The translations under genes and the position numbers were made by a program. The notes below the pieces were generated by a model. It ran no database searches. It was not told where the DNA came from and worked only from the letters and a program-made list of their open reading frames with translations. This document shows, in pieces, positions 5,003 through 5,418 of a stretch of DNA of 5,418 nucleotides (the first letter of the stretch is position 1; every line of letters begins with the position of its first letter). Source of the stretch: a bacterium (GTDB lineage: Bacteria > SZUA-79 > Acidulodesulfobacterales > Acidulodesulfobacteraceae); the NCBI GenBank assembly GCA_021791295.1, contig JAJYWW010000145.1, forward strand, positions 1 to 5,418, given 5' to 3'.

Positions 5003-5418
5003 TCATTTAGCGATAAATATCGAGCAAGGCAAGGCATTTATTATTCTTTCCGAGGTGCTTCCAAAAAGAATTTCTTTTATTCCTTCTTTATCTCTCCCTT
5101 TAAAGCCTAAAATTAACAGTTTTTTGCCGGTTTCTTCGATATAATCGATTATTTCCTTGCAAGGAGCGCCTTTTTTGACTACGATAGCAATATTGGACTT
5201 TTCCTTTGCAAATCTGTAATTAAGGCCGCGCATTACGGATTCAAATTTATCGGCAAGATTTTTTTCATAATATTCCAATTCGGCTTGCGTAGAATCCTTA
5301 AGCCCCCTAATTAATTTTTCGTCTATAACGTGCAGAACTGTGAGGAGTTTAACTACGTCGTCCGGTATTTTAAAAATTAAAGGTATGGCTTTAAGCGAAA
5401 AATCGGAAAAATCCGTAG
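5003..5418 (-). CDS. Universal stress protein (UspA family), N-terminus off the right edge
   Basis: The open frame enters from the right edge and ends at TGA 5003-5005, with 137 residues visible. It begins TDFSDFSLKAI, the usual end of the first beta strand and start of helix 1 in UspA proteins (normally preceded by a few residues such as ILVP), so only about ten residues should be missing. LLTVLHVID (24-32) is the second strand. The C-terminal nucleotide-binding signature is present as GFKG (104-107) and GSTSERI (119-125), with 11 residues between glycines instead of the common nine. This fits an ATP-binding Usp with a two-residue insertion, but binding is inferred. The protein is a small cytoplasmic dimer-forming stress protein. 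A shorter version starting at a TTG at 5278 would lose the first half of the fold and is rejected. It converges on the MFS gene; its own promoter is outside the window. Confidence 0.87.
   Translation of the reverse strand, partial: TDFSDFSLKAIPLIFKIPDDVVKLLTVLHVIDEKLIRGLKDSTQAELEYYEKNLADKFESVMRGLNYRFAKEKSNIAIVVKKGAPCKEIIDYIEETGKKLLILGFKGRDKEGIKEILFGSTSERIINALPCSIFIAK

Noticed and set aside
4877..5110. Plus-strand 77-codon frame spanning the convergent gap
   Set aside because: Overlaps the ends of two well-supported genes, has no ribosome-binding site, and has the low-complexity Phe/Ser/Ile composition of AT-rich shadow sequence.
5003..5278. Short 91-residue reading of the stress-protein gene from TTG 5278
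   Set aside because: The frame stays open to the right edge and encodes the first half of the UspA fold (TDFSDFSLKAI, LLTVLHVID), so the gene is longer and truncated by the window.

Overview
This AT-rich window (codons mostly end in A or T) reads as a bacterial chromosome fragment from an anaerobic or microaerobic sulfur-metabolising organism. The strongest indicator is a pair of heterodisulfide-reductase-like genes, hdrC followed by hdrB on the minus strand. Their cysteine patterns and order resemble the C1-B1 pair of the cytoplasmic sHdr sulfur-oxidation complex. Nothing in the window names the organism. An AT-rich acidophilic or sulfur-cycle deltaproteobacterial lineage would fit, but that is only a guess.

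Layout. Positions 1-973 (minus) hold hdrB, whose C-terminus runs off the left edge. Positions 986-1132 (minus) hold a small ORF of unknown function wedged between hdrB and hdrC. Its TAA lies inside the hdrB Shine-Dalgarno, and its 5' end looks frameshifted. Positions 1152-1829 (minus) hold hdrC. The 199-bp gap 1830-2028 holds two near-identical 32-bp direct repeats, each carrying a good -35/-10 pair firing toward hdrC, then a perfect 34-bp AT-rich palindrome in the hdrC leader. Positions 2029-3474 (minus) hold an unusual fusion: an N-terminal di-iron ferritin-like domain joined to a formate/nitrite transporter (FNT) channel. The 105-bp gap 3475-3579 is a compact divergent control region. Its two promoters have their -10 boxes so close to the start codons that both mRNAs should be leaderless or nearly so, and it contains several TGAC/GTCA palindromes and a 14-bp tandem repeat. 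Positions 3580-4947 (plus) hold a 12-TM major facilitator superfamily transporter. Positions 4948-5002 are a convergent gap with at most a weak terminator. Positions 5003-5418 (minus) hold a universal stress protein (UspA family) lacking only a few N-terminal residues to the right edge.

How the genes may work together (inference). The sHdr-like complex would oxidise protein- or carrier-bound sulfane sulfur in the cytoplasm. The FNT family includes formate, nitrite and hydrosulfide channels, so an FNT beside hdrCB could move a small sulfur or carbon anion. The fused ferritin-like domain would add iron or oxygen sensing, or peroxide or iron handling, at the membrane. This parallels membrane-bound ferritin MbfA, where a ferritin-like domain is fused to a different transporter (VIT1/CCC1). 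The MFS exporter is divergently transcribed and probably co-regulated with the fusion. The main points of interest are the ferritin-FNT fusion, the paired leaderless promoters with shared operator-like repeats, the duplicated hdrC promoter, and the frameshifted small ORF.
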